Below are positions 51,144 to 60,393 of a stretch of 64,000 bases of DNA, in pieces. The position numbers and the translations under genes are program-made. The DNA lies in the NCBI RefSeq assembly GCF_036327755.1, contig NZ_CP109596.1:7688001-7752000 (forward strand). Direction: 5' to 3'. Position 1 is the first letter of the stretch. The number at the start of each line of letters is the position of its first letter. This DNA comes from Nocardia sp. NBC_01503 (GTDB lineage Bacteria; Actinomycetota; Actinomycetes; Mycobacteriales; Mycobacteriaceae). The notes under the pieces are model-generated. The model was not told where the DNA came from and did no database searches. It saw nothing but the letters and a program-made list of their open reading frames with translations.

Positions 51144-52418
51144 ATGTTCACCTCGCTACTGCGGAACCGGGATTACCTACGGCTGTTCACCGCTCAGGTG
51201 TCGGCACTGTTCGGGACCGGATTGACCACGGTCGCACTGGGATTGCTCGCCTATGAGCTCGCGGGGGCGGATGCGGCGGCCGTCCTGGGCACCGCGCTCA
51301 CCATCAAAATGCTGGTCTATGTGACGGTCGCGCCGATTGTGGCCGCGTATGCCGATCGACTCCCCCGCGGGCTTTTCCTGGTCTCCCTCAATGCGATTCG
51401 CGGCGGCGTGGTGCTGGCGCTGCCGTTCATCGGAGAGATCTGGCAGATCTACGTACTGATCGCGGTACTGCAAACCGCCTCCGCGGCATTCACCCCCACC
51501 TACCAGGCGGTCATCCCCGACATCCTGCCTGACGAGCGCGATTACACCCGCGCACTGTCGGCCGCCCAACTGGCCGCGACAATGGAGACGCTGCTGAGCC
51601 CCATGCTGGCCGCCGCCGCACTGCTGGTGATCAGCTACCACTGGCTGTTCGTCGGCACCGCGATCGGATTCGCGTTCTCGGCCGCACTGGTGCTCGCCAC
51701 TCGCATTCCGAATGCGGGCGCGACCGGCCGCGGCGGCTTCCGTGACCGGATCACCGTCGGCATGCGGATCTTCGCCGCGACCCCGCGACTGCGCGGCCTG
51801 CTCGGATTGAATCTCATTGTCGCGGCCGCCGGTTCGGTCATCATGGTCAATACCGTGAACTATGTGCGCGATACTCTCGGCGGCACCCAGACCGGTGTGG
51901 CAATGCTGCTGGCCGCCAATGGTTTCGGCACCATGCTCGTGGCGCTGACGCTCCCCCGCGCGCTGGACCGCCTCGATGCGCGCCCGGTCATGCTGACCGG
52001 CGCGGCGACACTCATCACCGGGCTCGTCGCCGCCATCGCACTCTCCACCGCCGATTCGGGTGAATGGCGCTGGGCCGCAGCACCGCTGGTGTGGGCGATC
52101 GCGGGTGCGGGCACCGCCGCAATTCTCACCCCGACCGGGCAGCTGCTGCGCCGCTCGGCCGAGCCCGCCGACCGGCCCGCGCTCTTCGCGGCGCAGTTCT
52201 CGCTCTCACACCTGGCCTGGTTGATCACCTACCCGATCGCCGGATGGCTGAGCACCGCAACCGGATTCACCACCACCTGGGTGACCCTGGCCTTCATCGC
52301 GGCCACCGGCATCACCGCGGCGGTGCGCCTGTGGCCCCGCCACGACGCCGAGATCATCGACGCCGCGCACCGTTTCGGGTCGGCCCAGGACGCACCGCGG
52401 TCCACCGTGGCCGCGTGA
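51144..52418 (+). CDS. MFS transporter
   Basis: A 424-aa major facilitator protein with 12 predicted helices. The loop 2-3 motif reads APIVAAYADRLPRGLFLVSL (a variant of GxxxDRxxRR), and FTPTYQAVIPDILPDERDYT is typical of the MFS efflux branch related to EntS/macrolide exporters. The second half has a variant loop LPRALDRLDARPVMLTG. GAAGGA precedes the ATG. It is 56 bp after copZ and may be copper-controlled with it, which would make metal or chalkophore export possible; that is inference. Confidence 0.87.
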   Translation: MFTSLLRNRDYLRLFTAQVSALFGTGLTTVALGLLAYELAGADAAAVLGTALTIKMLVYVTVAPIVAAYADRLPRGLFLVSLNAIRGGVVLALPFIGEIWQIYVLIAVLQTASAAFTPTYQAVIPDILPDERDYTRALSAAQLAATMETLLSPMLAAAALLVISYHWLFVGTAIGFAFSAALVLATRIPNAGATGRGGFRDRITVGMRIFAATPRLRGLLGLNLIVAAAGSVIMVNTVNYVRDTLGGTQTGVAMLLAANGFGTMLVALTLPRALDRLDARPVMLTGAATLITGLVAAIALSTADSGEWRWAAAPLVWAIAGAGTAAILTPTGQLLRRSAEPADRPALFAAQFSLSHLAWLITYPIAGWLSTATGFTTTWVTLAFIAATGITAAVRLWPRHDAEIIDAAHRFGSAQDAPRSTVAA

Positions 52419-52426
52419 GCCGGGGC

Positions 52427-53269
52427 TCAGCTGCCGAAGCTACCGGTCGGAAGACCGCCGCCGCCGTTGCCGAGGGCGCCCAGCACCTGAATCGACATCG
52501 CTTCCTGGCCATAGTGATTCGGGTGAACTGTGCGACCGTCACTGCCGGGCTCCACCTGCACGCCGTTGATCCAGCGCAGGGCGGGGTCCTGGCAGATGTC
52601 GTGCCCGGTGGTGGCGGCCTGGGTGTCGACGTAGCCGACACGGTCACCGGTGTGCGATTTCAGCATGGCGTTGAGCCCGGCGACCACCGTGTCACGGGCC
52701 CACGCGAGGTCGGCCGGGTCGAAGGGTTGGGTTGCGGCGCAGGAGGATTCATTGTCCGGGATGATCTTCGGATAGCCGACGAGCAGGACCCGGGCCTTGG
52801 GCGCACGCGAGCGAACAGCGTCGAGGATGGCCCCGACATTGGTGGATGTCTTCGCCAGGCGATCGGGCATATCGGTGTACCGATTGCGGCATCCCGCACC
52901 ATTGGAGCCGGGTACGACCACACAACTGCGCACGATATCGCTGAAACCGATGTCGTTGCCGCCGATTCCGAGCGTCACCACCGCCGTGGTCGCGGTGATC
53001 GCCGAGAGCTGGGTGGCACTGACATCCGCGGTTTTCGCGCCTCCGCAGGTGACATCGGTGAGGCTGTAGCTCCGCTGTCCGGCGACCAGGTGCGCGTAGT
53101 TGTGATCGGATCGATCGCATGCCTGGTCGATGATCGTAGGGATCCCGACACCCGCCGCGTACGAATCACCAAGCGCCACGTACTGCTCCCCGGCCGCGTT
53201 CGCGGGCCCGGCCCCCATCATCGCCGCCGCGGTGACCACGAGTACCGGCAAACAGTGCTTCAACTTCAC
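52427..53269 (-). CDS. Secreted SGNH-fold lipase/esterase
   Basis: A 280-aa SGNH hydrolase with a Sec signal (VKLKHCLPVLVVTAAAMMGA, cut after ANA). Blocks: block I LGDSYAAG with Ser36, block III GIGGNDIGF with Gly and Asn of the oxyanion hole, and block V VHPNHYG with Asp-x-x-His (His about 249). It fits extracellular lipases of the Streptomyces-type GDSL family. I prefer the GTG at 53269, seven bases after AGGAG; the ATG at 53284 would put that site within the gene. It converges with the MFS gene. Confidence 0.87.
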   Translation of the reverse strand: MKLKHCLPVLVVTAAAMMGAGPANAAGEQYVALGDSYAAGVGIPTIIDQACDRSDHNYAHLVAGQRSYSLTDVTCGGAKTADVSATQLSAITATTAVVTLGIGGNDIGFSDIVRSCVVVPGSNGAGCRNRYTDMPDRLAKTSTNVGAILDAVRSRAPKARVLLVGYPKIIPDNESSCAATQPFDPADLAWARDTVVAGLNAMLKSHTGDRVGYVDTQAATTGHDICQDPALRWINGVQVEPGSDGRTVHPNHYGQEAMSIQVLGALGNGGGGLPTGSFGS

Positions 53270-53472
53270 GAAGGAGCTCCTCATCCTGTAGACCCGCCCA
53301 GCGATCGGGCACGGTGGTCAGGATCACATCCGCAACCCGAGGGGCGCAAGAGTTGTGAAAAGTTTCCTTTTATGATCGCCCGCGCGACACTCGCTCATCT
53401 CCTTCCGGATTCGGGCACGGTAGGGCATCGGTTCCCTTAGCGTGAGCACGTTGCTGTCGAGAGGGGTCACTG

Positions 53473-54837
53473 ATGCGAGCCGGAATGCTGAGTGTCGCGG
53501 AGCTGGTGGGGCAGGTCGAGGCGGGGGCGATCGACACCGTACTGGTGGCCATGACCGATATGCAGGGGCGATTGCAGGGAAAGCGTTGTTCGGCAAGATA
53601 TTTCGTGGAGGAGGTGCTCGATCACGCCACCGAGGCGTGCAATTATCTGCTGGCCGTGGATGTGGATATGAGCACCGTCGACGGGTACGCCATGTCCTCA
53701 TGGGAGACCGGGTACGGGGATTTCGTACTGCGGCCGGATCTCAGCACTTTGCGGCTGGTGCCGTGGTGGCCGGGGACCGCGCTGGTGCTCTGCGATGTGG
53801 AGCAGGTGGATTCGGGCGGTAAGCCGGTGGCGCCCTCACCGCGGCAGGTGCTGCGGGCGCAGTTGGATCGGCTCGCCGAGCACGGCCTGCAAGCCTATGT
53901 CGGGACCGAGCTCGAATTCCTGGTCTTCGATGACAGTTACGAGGCGGCGTTCCGCGACGGCTATCGGGATCTGACGCCCGCCAATCAGTACAACGTCGAC
54001 TACTCCATGCTCGGCACCTCCCGGATCGAACCGCTGCTGCGGCGCATTCGCAATGAAATGTCCGGGGCGGGAATGTACGTCGAATCCGCCAAGGGTGAGT
54101 GCAATCCCGGGCAGCATGAGATCGCGTTCAAATACGACGAGGCGCTGATCACCTGCGATAACCACAGCATCTACAAGACCGGGGCCAAGGAGATCGCCGC
54201 GCAGGAGGGGCGCAGCATCACCTTTATGGCGAAATACAATGAGCGTGAGGGGAATTCGTGTCATATTCACCTCAGCCTGCGCAATATGGAGGGTCAGCCG
54301 GTCTTCGCCGGACAGGACGCCGACGGCGGATCGGCGCTCATGCGGCACTTCCTGGCCGGGCAGTTGGACTGCCTAGCGGAGTTCACCTATCTGCTGGCAC
54401 CCAATATCAATTCGTACAAGCGTTTTCAGGCGGGCAGTTTCGCACCGACCGCGGTGGCGTGGGGACGGGACAATCGAACCTGTTCACTACGAGTGGTCGG
54501 GCACGGGCCGTCGCTGCGGTTCGAGAATCGGGTACCGGGCGGGGATGTGAATCCCTATCTCGCCGTGGCCGCCTCGATCGCGGCCGGATTGCACGGCCTC
54601 GAACAGCAGTTGCCCCTGGAACCGGAGTTCCACGGCAATGCCTACCGGTCGCAACGACCACGGGTTCCGCATACGCTGCGGGATGCGGCGCGCCTGTTCG
54701 GTGAGAGCAAGGTCGCGCAGCGGGCGTTCGGCGAGGAAGTGGTGCGGCACTACCGGAATGCGGCCCAGGTCGAGCTCGACGCCTATGACGCCGCGGTGAC
54801 CGATTGGGAGCGGGTGCGTGGTTTCGAACGACTCTGA
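53473..54837 (+). CDS. Glutamine synthetase-like gamma-glutamylpolyamine/amine ligase
   Basis: A 454-aa type I glutamine-synthetase fold protein (PuuA/GlnA3/GlnA4-like). Motifs: MTDMQGRLQGKR near the start, metal site VGTELEFLVF, KGECNPGQHEIAFKYDEA, and NREGNSCHIHLSLRN-like YNEREGNSCHIHLS, then LAPNINSYKRF and SLRFENRVPGGDVNPYLAVA. True GlnA residues are partly changed, as in the polyamine ligases. It would attach glutamate to a polyamine, the first step of the gamma-glutamyl route. Next gene puuD overlaps by 20 bp. GAGGGG precedes the ATG. Confidence 0.87.
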   Translation: MRAGMLSVAELVGQVEAGAIDTVLVAMTDMQGRLQGKRCSARYFVEEVLDHATEACNYLLAVDVDMSTVDGYAMSSWETGYGDFVLRPDLSTLRLVPWWPGTALVLCDVEQVDSGGKPVAPSPRQVLRAQLDRLAEHGLQAYVGTELEFLVFDDSYEAAFRDGYRDLTPANQYNVDYSMLGTSRIEPLLRRIRNEMSGAGMYVESAKGECNPGQHEIAFKYDEALITCDNHSIYKTGAKEIAAQEGRSITFMAKYNEREGNSCHIHLSLRNMEGQPVFAGQDADGGSALMRHFLAGQLDCLAEFTYLLAPNINSYKRFQAGSFAPTAVAWGRDNRTCSLRVVGHGPSLRFENRVPGGDVNPYLAVAASIAAGLHGLEQQLPLEPEFHGNAYRSQRPRVPHTLRDAARLFGESKVAQRAFGEEVVRHYRNAAQVELDAYDAAVTDWERVRGFERL

Positions 54838-55561
54838 GGGTGCGCGGCGGCCGCTGATCGGACTGCCCACCTACTCCGAGCGGACCCGATTCGGACATTG
54901 GGACGTGAACAGCGCGGTGCTGTCGCGCACCTACGTCGATATGGTCGTGCGCGCGGGCGGTATTCCAATCCTGCTGCCGCCCATCGGAACTCCGCGTCCG
55001 GAGCTGCTGGAGCGCCTCGACGGCCTGGCGCTGACCGGTGGCGCCGATATCGATCCGGCCCGCTATGGGGCCGAGCCGGACCCCGCGACCCGTGGGCTCC
55101 GCCCGGACCGGGACGAATCCGAGTTCGGGTTGTTCGAACTGGCCCGCGTGGTGGATATGCCGGTGCTGGCGATCTGCCGCGGCCTGCAACTGGTCAATGT
55201 CGCCCTGGGCGGCACCCTGGTGCAACATCTGCCCGATGCGCTCGGGCATACCGATCATGCCCGGACCCCGGGCGTCTTCGGGGTCACCACGGTGCGCACC
55301 GTGCCGGGCAGCCGGGTCGCCGCGATCGCCGGTCCCGAGGTGAAGGTGCACTGCCACCATCACCAGGCGATCGAAGTGCTCGCGCCCGGCCTCACCGCCT
55401 CCGCGCACGCCCCCGACGGCACCATCGAGGCGGCCGAGTCGACGGGCGAGCCGTTCCTGGTCGGCGTGCAATGGCATCCGGAGGAGAACTCCACCGATGA
55501 CCGCCTGATGCGGGCATTGGTCGAGCAGGCGACAATCTATGGAAGGGAGCGCACTCGGTGA
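54818..55561 (+). CDS. puuD: Gamma-glutamyl-gamma-aminobutyrate hydrolase
   Basis: A 247-aa class I glutamine-amidotransferase-like peptidase C26. Catalytic Cys120 is in VLAICRGLQLVNVALGGTLV, and the His-Glu pair in GVQWHPEEN. The phrase LALTGGADIDPARYG is typical of PuuD, which releases GABA from gamma-glutamyl-GABA. The GTG start lies within the end of the preceding ligase gene, and the stop overlaps the aldehyde dehydrogenase start (GTGA), so the three are tightly coupled. Confidence 0.92.
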   Translation: MVSNDSEGARRPLIGLPTYSERTRFGHWDVNSAVLSRTYVDMVVRAGGIPILLPPIGTPRPELLERLDGLALTGGADIDPARYGAEPDPATRGLRPDRDESEFGLFELARVVDMPVLAICRGLQLVNVALGGTLVQHLPDALGHTDHARTPGVFGVTTVRTVPGSRVAAIAGPEVKVHCHHHQAIEVLAPGLTASAHAPDGTIEAAESTGEPFLVGVQWHPEENSTDDRLMRALVEQATIYGRERTR

Positions 55562-56922
55562 CAACGACCCAGGTCGTCAACCCCGCGACCGAAACGGTCG
55601 AGGCCACAGTGGAATTGGCCGATGCGGCGGCAACGGACGCGGCCATCGATCGAGCCCAGCGGGCGCTGCCGGGCTGGCGTGCGATAGCCCCCGGCGACCG
55701 CGCGCGGCTGCTGCGCCGATTCGCCGAGGCCGTCGAGGCCGATCTGGAGCATCTCGCACAGCTCGAGGTGCGCAATGCGGGCCATACCATCGGCAATGCC
55801 CGCTGGGAGGCGGGCAATGTGCGCGATGTGCTGCACTACAGCGCCGGATTGCCGGAACGCCTGCTGGGCAATCAGATTCCGGTCGCGGGCGGGGTGGATA
55901 TCACCTTCCATGAACCGCTGGGCGTCGTCGGAATCATCGTGCCGTGGAATTTCCCCATGCCGATCGCGGCATGGGGCTTCGGTCCGGCGCTGGCGGCGGG
56001 CAATACCGTGGTGCTCAAACCGGCCGAGCTGACCCCGCTGACGGCTATCCGTCTCGGTGAGCTGGCGATCCAGGCGGGGTTGCCGGAGAACGTCTTTCAG
56101 GTGATTCCGGGCAAGGGTTCGGTGGTGGGCGCACGCTTCGTCACCCATCCGGCGGTGCGCAAGGTGGTGTTCACCGGCTCCACGGAGGTGGGCCGCGGCA
56201 TCATGGCCGGTTGTGCCGAACAGGTGAAGCGGGTCACCCTCGAATTGGGCGGTAAGAGCGCCAATATCGTCTTCGCCGACTCCGATCTGGCCAAGGCCGC
56301 CGCCACCGCGCCCTACGGCGTCTTCGACAATGCCGGGCAGGACTGCTGCGCGCGCTCCCGGATTCTGGTGCAGCGCAGTGTTTTCGACAAATTCCTGGAA
56401 CTGCTGGAGCCGGCCGTGCAAGGCGTGCGGGTCGGCGATCCCGCCGATGAGGCCACCGAGATGGGTCCGCTCATCTCGGCCGCGCATCGCGAGCGGGTCG
56501 CCGGATTCCTGGAGCCCTCGACCAAGGTCGCCTTCACCGGCACCCGCGTCGAAGGACCCGGATTCTGGTTCCCGCCAACGGTTGTCCTGCCCTCCGGCCC
56601 CGATGACCGCATCCTGACCGAGGAGGTCTTCGGCCCGGTCGTCGCGGTACTGCCCTTCGACGATGAGGCGGACGCACTGCGCATTGCCAATGACTCCGAG
56701 TACGGCCTGTCCGGCTCCATCTGGACCTCCGATGTCGGCCGGGCGCTGCGCGTCGCGCGCGGGGTCGAGGCCGGGAACCTGTCGGTGAATTCGCACTCCT
56801 CCGTGCGGTATTGGACGCCGTTCGGCGGTTTCAAACAGTCCGGCCTGGGTCGTGAGCTCGGACCGGACGCCGCGCGCGCGTTCACCGAGACCAAGAACGT
56901 CTTCATCGCCACCGACAATTGA
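55558..56922 (+). CDS. puuC: Aldehyde dehydrogenase (PuuC-like)
   Basis: A 454-aa NAD(P)-dependent aldehyde dehydrogenase. Catalytic Cys263 in NAGQDCCARSR and general base Glu229 in LELGGKSANIVF. The cofactor loop FTGSTEVGRGIM and the oxyanion Asn in VPWNFPMP are present. In this context it would oxidise gamma-glutamyl-gamma-aminobutyraldehyde to the acid hydrolysed by PuuD. The GTG start overlaps the puuD stop. Length is a little short for the family (about 480-500 aa). Confidence 0.9.
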   Translation: MTTTQVVNPATETVEATVELADAAATDAAIDRAQRALPGWRAIAPGDRARLLRRFAEAVEADLEHLAQLEVRNAGHTIGNARWEAGNVRDVLHYSAGLPERLLGNQIPVAGGVDITFHEPLGVVGIIVPWNFPMPIAAWGFGPALAAGNTVVLKPAELTPLTAIRLGELAIQAGLPENVFQVIPGKGSVVGARFVTHPAVRKVVFTGSTEVGRGIMAGCAEQVKRVTLELGGKSANIVFADSDLAKAAATAPYGVFDNAGQDCCARSRILVQRSVFDKFLELLEPAVQGVRVGDPADEATEMGPLISAAHRERVAGFLEPSTKVAFTGTRVEGPGFWFPPTVVLPSGPDDRILTEEVFGPVVAVLPFDDEADALRIANDSEYGLSGSIWTSDVGRALRVARGVEAGNLSVNSHSSVRYWTPFGGFKQSGLGRELGPDAARAFTETKNVFIATDN

Positions 56923-56931
56923 GGAGATACG

Positions 56932-57696
56932 TTGCAGCGCTTACAGGATCGAGTCGCGGTCGTCACCGGCGGCGGCAGTGGTATCGGACTCGCCACCGCC
57001 AAGCGTTTCGCCCAGGAGGGCGCGAAAGTCGTGGTCGCCGATATCGATGCCACCTCCGGTGAGGCCGCCGCGGCCGAGGTCGGCGGGTTGTACGTGAAGG
57101 TCGATGTCACCGACGAGGAGCAGGTGCGGGCGCTGTTCCAGACGGCGGTGGACACCTACGGCGGGCTAGATATCGCCTTCAACAATGCGGGAATCTCACC
57201 GCCGGAGGATGATTCGATTCTCACCACCGGGTTGGACGCCTGGCGGCGGGTGCAGGAGGTCAATCTGACCTCGGTGTACCTGTGCAGCAAGTACGCGATC
57301 GAGCATATGCTCGAGCGCGGTAAGGGTTCGGTCATCAATACCGCGTCGTTCGTGGCGGTGATGGGTGCGGCGACCTCGCAGATCTCCTACACCGCGTCCA
57401 AGGGCGGCGTGCTGTCGATGAGCCGAGAGCTCGGAGTTCAGTTCGCCCGCCAGGGAATCCGGGTCAATGCGCTGTGCCCCGGCCCGGTGAACACCCCGCT
57501 GCTGCAGGAGCTGTTCGCCAAGGATCCCGAGCGCGCGGCCCGGCGGCTGGTGCATATTCCGACGGGCCGGTTCGCCGAACCGGAGGAGATCGCCGCGGCC
57601 GTCGCCTTCCTGGCCAGCGACGATTCCTCCTTCATCACCGCCGCGCAGTTCCTGGTCGACGGTGGTATCTCCGGGGCGTATGTGACCCCGCTGTAG
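56932..57696 (+). CDS. Short-chain dehydrogenase/reductase
   Basis: A 254-aa classical SDR: TGGGSGIG at 12-19, NNAG at 84-87, Ser139, and Y153-TAS-K157. The Asp in VVVADID indicates NAD preference. The start is TTG with GAGGAG upstream, nine bases after the puuC stop, so it belongs to the polyamine operon. Its step is unclear; it could reduce or oxidise a pathway aldehyde or alcohol such as succinic semialdehyde. Confidence 0.88.
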   Translation: MQRLQDRVAVVTGGGSGIGLATAKRFAQEGAKVVVADIDATSGEAAAAEVGGLYVKVDVTDEEQVRALFQTAVDTYGGLDIAFNNAGISPPEDDSILTTGLDAWRRVQEVNLTSVYLCSKYAIEHMLERGKGSVINTASFVAVMGAATSQISYTASKGGVLSMSRELGVQFARQGIRVNALCPGPVNTPLLQELFAKDPERAARRLVHIPTGRFAEPEEIAAAVAFLASDDSSFITAAQFLVDGGISGAYVTPL

Positions 57697-57699
57697 GCC

Positions 57700-59250
57700 C
57701 TACGCGCCGACGGGGGTTTCGGCCCCCGGCGGCTCGTCCACGGTGCGCTTGGGTCCGGCGAACCAGCGCCGGGCCGAGGCGAACCACCAGATCGCGATGG
57801 CACCGACCACGCCGAACAAGGCGATCGGCGCGTAATTCACCGAGTTCCAGGTGAATTCGGCATTCCACGGATATCCGCGATCATCCATAGGCAGGATGAA
57901 CAGCAGGCTGATGAACACGATCCAGATCAACGCGATCACACCGATCGGGCGATGCCAGCGGCCGAGTTGCCAGGGCCCGTTCTGGAATCGGCTGCCGTGC
58001 CGCAGCCGCAGCAGCACCGGAATGCCGTAGGCGATATACAGCCCGATGGTGGCGACCGAGGTCGCCGCGGCGTACGCGGTCGGCGCGTTCTCGGCGGGCA
58101 CCAGCATCGACGGAATCAACAGCATGAACGCGAACACCGAGACGAACAGCACCGCGTTCACCGGCACCTTGCGCGCCGACAACTTGGACCACAGCGCCGA
58201 ACCGGGCACCGCGCCATCGCGGGCGAAGGCGAACAGCATGCGCGAGGCCGCGGTGACCGAGGCGTAGCCGCAGAACAACTGGGCGACGGCGGCGATGATC
58301 AGCAGCAATCCGGACCAGAACGAGCTGAGCGAGTTCTCCAGGATATAGATCACCGGATAACCGCTGTTCTTGGTCGGATCGAGGGCGTCATCGAGGTTGG
58401 GGATCGCGAAGGTCACCGCCATGATCAGCAGATATCCGGCGACCGCCGAGACGATGATCGTATTGATGATCCCCTTGGCCGCCATCCGCGAGGCGTCATG
58501 CGTCTCCTCGGACATATGCGCCGAGGCGTCGTACCCGGTGAAGGTGTACTGCGCGTGCAACAGTCCGAGCAGGAAGCTGAAGGCCACGCCGCCGAATCCC
58601 ACCGAGGAATTGTCCACGGTCTGGGTGAAGACGAAGCTCACGCTCTGATGGTGTTCGGCACCGATCCCGAGCACCAGGACGAAGATGGCCACACCACCCA
58701 CATGCCACCAGGCCGAAATATTGTTGATGACCGCCGACAGGTGCGGGCCGATGGCATTGAGCACCGCGTGCAGAATCAGAATCGCGGCGAACACCAAAAA
58801 GATTGCGGTGCGGTCGGTTCCGATGTCCACGCCGATCACATTGAGCACCACGGTGGTGAAGATCGCAGCGCCGTAATCGATCGCGGCCGTCACCGCGATC
58901 TGCCCGATCAGATTGAACCACCCGGTGAACCAGCCCCAGATGGGCCCGCCCAACTCCGAAGCCCACCAATACAATCCACCGGAGGTCGGGTAGGCCGACG
59001 CCAATTCGGCCATGGCCAGCCCCACGAACAGCACCATGATCGAGACCAGCGGCCAGCCCCACGCCATGGTGATCGGCCCACCGTTGGAGAGCCCGATCCC
59101 ATAACTCGCCAGACCACCGGTCAGAATCGACACAATCGTGAAACTGATGGCGAAGTTCGAGAATCCCGACCAGGATCGGGCCAGTTCCTGTTTATAGCCG
59201 AGCTCGGCCAGCCGTCGTTCGTCATCGGATGGGGACTGGTTAACGCTCAT
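57700..59250 (-). CDS. Amino acid/polyamine permease (APC superfamily)
   Basis: A 516-aa APC permease with 12 helices. Helix 1 GFSNFAISFTIVSILTGGLA has the unwound GGL region, and WFNLIGQIAVTAAIDYGAAI and HMSEETHDASRMAAKGI are typical of the GABA/choline-like (AAT/ACT) branch. The ATG at 59250 (MSVNQ) has GGGAG five bases upstream. It converges with the puu-type operon and is the likely importer of its substrate, such as putrescine or GABA. Confidence 0.88.
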   Translation of the reverse strand: MSVNQSPSDDERRLAELGYKQELARSWSGFSNFAISFTIVSILTGGLASYGIGLSNGGPITMAWGWPLVSIMVLFVGLAMAELASAYPTSGGLYWWASELGGPIWGWFTGWFNLIGQIAVTAAIDYGAAIFTTVVLNVIGVDIGTDRTAIFLVFAAILILHAVLNAIGPHLSAVINNISAWWHVGGVAIFVLVLGIGAEHHQSVSFVFTQTVDNSSVGFGGVAFSFLLGLLHAQYTFTGYDASAHMSEETHDASRMAAKGIINTIIVSAVAGYLLIMAVTFAIPNLDDALDPTKNSGYPVIYILENSLSSFWSGLLLIIAAVAQLFCGYASVTAASRMLFAFARDGAVPGSALWSKLSARKVPVNAVLFVSVFAFMLLIPSMLVPAENAPTAYAAATSVATIGLYIAYGIPVLLRLRHGSRFQNGPWQLGRWHRPIGVIALIWIVFISLLFILPMDDRGYPWNAEFTWNSVNYAPIALFGVVGAIAIWWFASARRWFAGPKRTVDEPPGAETPVGA

Positions 59251-59266
59251 TCGCACTCCCGCGTGA

Positions 59267-59290
59267 AAACGCCGCCCTCACACGGCGTTT
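59267..59290. promoter_or_regulatory. Inverted repeat in the permease leader
   Basis: AAACGCCG and CGGCGTTT with an 8-base spacer, 17 bp before the permease start. Probable operator or leader hairpin. Confidence 0.4.
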
Positions 59291-59447
59291 GCCAGGGCCT
59301 CAGTGTGAAGTAGAGATGTGTCGCCCGCAGCCCATTGCGCGTAAATCAGTGGTTACCCATGGTTACGCGCGATTCCTGCCGCCATCGCGGCGCGGATATC
59401 GTGCGTATCGACGATCTTTCGCCGTATCGACCCGGACGCGCGGTGAT

Positions 59448-59461
59448 CGATCGTACGATCG
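59448..59461. promoter_or_regulatory. Perfect 14-bp palindrome
   Basis: CGATCGTACGATCG lies 50 bp upstream of the ABC remnant at 59510. Operator-like; it may be a relic of the regulation of the deleted sugar-transport genes. The gap between permease and remnant also contains a GCGCGTAA/TTACGCGC dyad near 59337-59374. Confidence 0.4.
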
Positions 59462-59509
59462 GCGGACGGACCGGACGTCCGTTCAGTCAATGTTGCCGGG
59501 GTGATCGCC

Positions 59510-60312
59510 ATGCCTGCCGTGGTATTGGAAGCCGAAGGGCTGGTCAAACGGTACGGCGGCGTGGAAGCGTTGCGGGGAGCCAACTTTCAGGTATGCGCCG
59601 GTGAGGTAGTGGCGCTCATCGGGGATAACGGGGCGGGCAAATCCACGCTGGTGAAATGCCTTTCGGGGGCCGAACAGCCCGATGGCGGGCGGATCCTGCT
59701 CGATGGCGAGCCGGTGCGGATGGCCTCGCCCACCGCCGCGCGGCGACCCGGGGTGGAGACCGTCTATCAGGATCTGGCCGTGGCACCCGATCTCGATCCG
59801 GCGGGGACTGTCGGGCAGACTCGGAATGCTCGATCGCAAGGCCATGAGAACGCAAGCGGCGGAGCACTTCCAGCGGCTCGGGGTGGTATTGCCGCGCGCC
59901 GATATCCCGATCGGATCGCTCTCGGGCGGGCAGCGGCAGACTGTGGCGGTGGCGCGGGCGGTGATGTGGGCCAGCAAAGTGGTGTTCATGGACGAGCCCA
60001 CCGCCGCGCTCGGGGTCGTACAGCGCGAGCGGGTGCTCGATGTCATTCGACGCGTGCGCGATCAGGGGATCTCGGTGGTGCTGATCAGCCACAATATGCC
60101 CGAGGTGCGGGCGGTGGCCGATCGGATCGAGGTATTGCGCCTGGGGCGGCGGGTGGCCCGGTTCACCTCCGATGCCACCACAGGGCGTAGACCAAGCCGC
60201 GGCGGCCATCGAAGGCAGGCCGACCACCCGCAACATCCAAACCGACATGATCGCCCTGACCCAGGACAACATGTCCACCAACGAGCCGTACTTCTACAAG
60301 TCCAAGTGCTGA
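59510..60312 (+). pseudogene. Sugar-ABC scar: RbsA-type ATPase fused out of frame to a binding-protein tail
   Basis: The start MPAVVLEAEGLVKRYGGVEA with Walker A GDNGAGKST is a ribose/xylose-type ABC ATPase. A deletion at about 59805-59825 shifts the frame: ...DLDPAG is lost before GLSGRLGMLDRKAMRTQ. The signature LSGGQRQTVAVARAV, Walker B VVFMDEPTAA and switch His (LISHN) follow. At about 60180 the frame shifts again into DQAAAAIEGRPTTRNI and TNEPYFYKSKC to the stop, which looks like the C-terminus of a sugar-binding protein. So a deletion fused two genes of one transport operon and removed the middle. Confidence 0.8.
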
Positions 60313-60393
60313 CTCGATTCTCGTGGGGTGTCGGACTTTCAAAGCTTCCCAAGGCAATTCATTCGTGATGCAATGAAAGATGGGAAGGCCCTT

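Noticed and set aside
57952..59313. Long open frame on the plus strand, 453 codons
   Set aside because: It runs antisense to the APC permease, and its translation is His/Gln/Arg-rich without family features, as expected from a GC-rich shadow frame.
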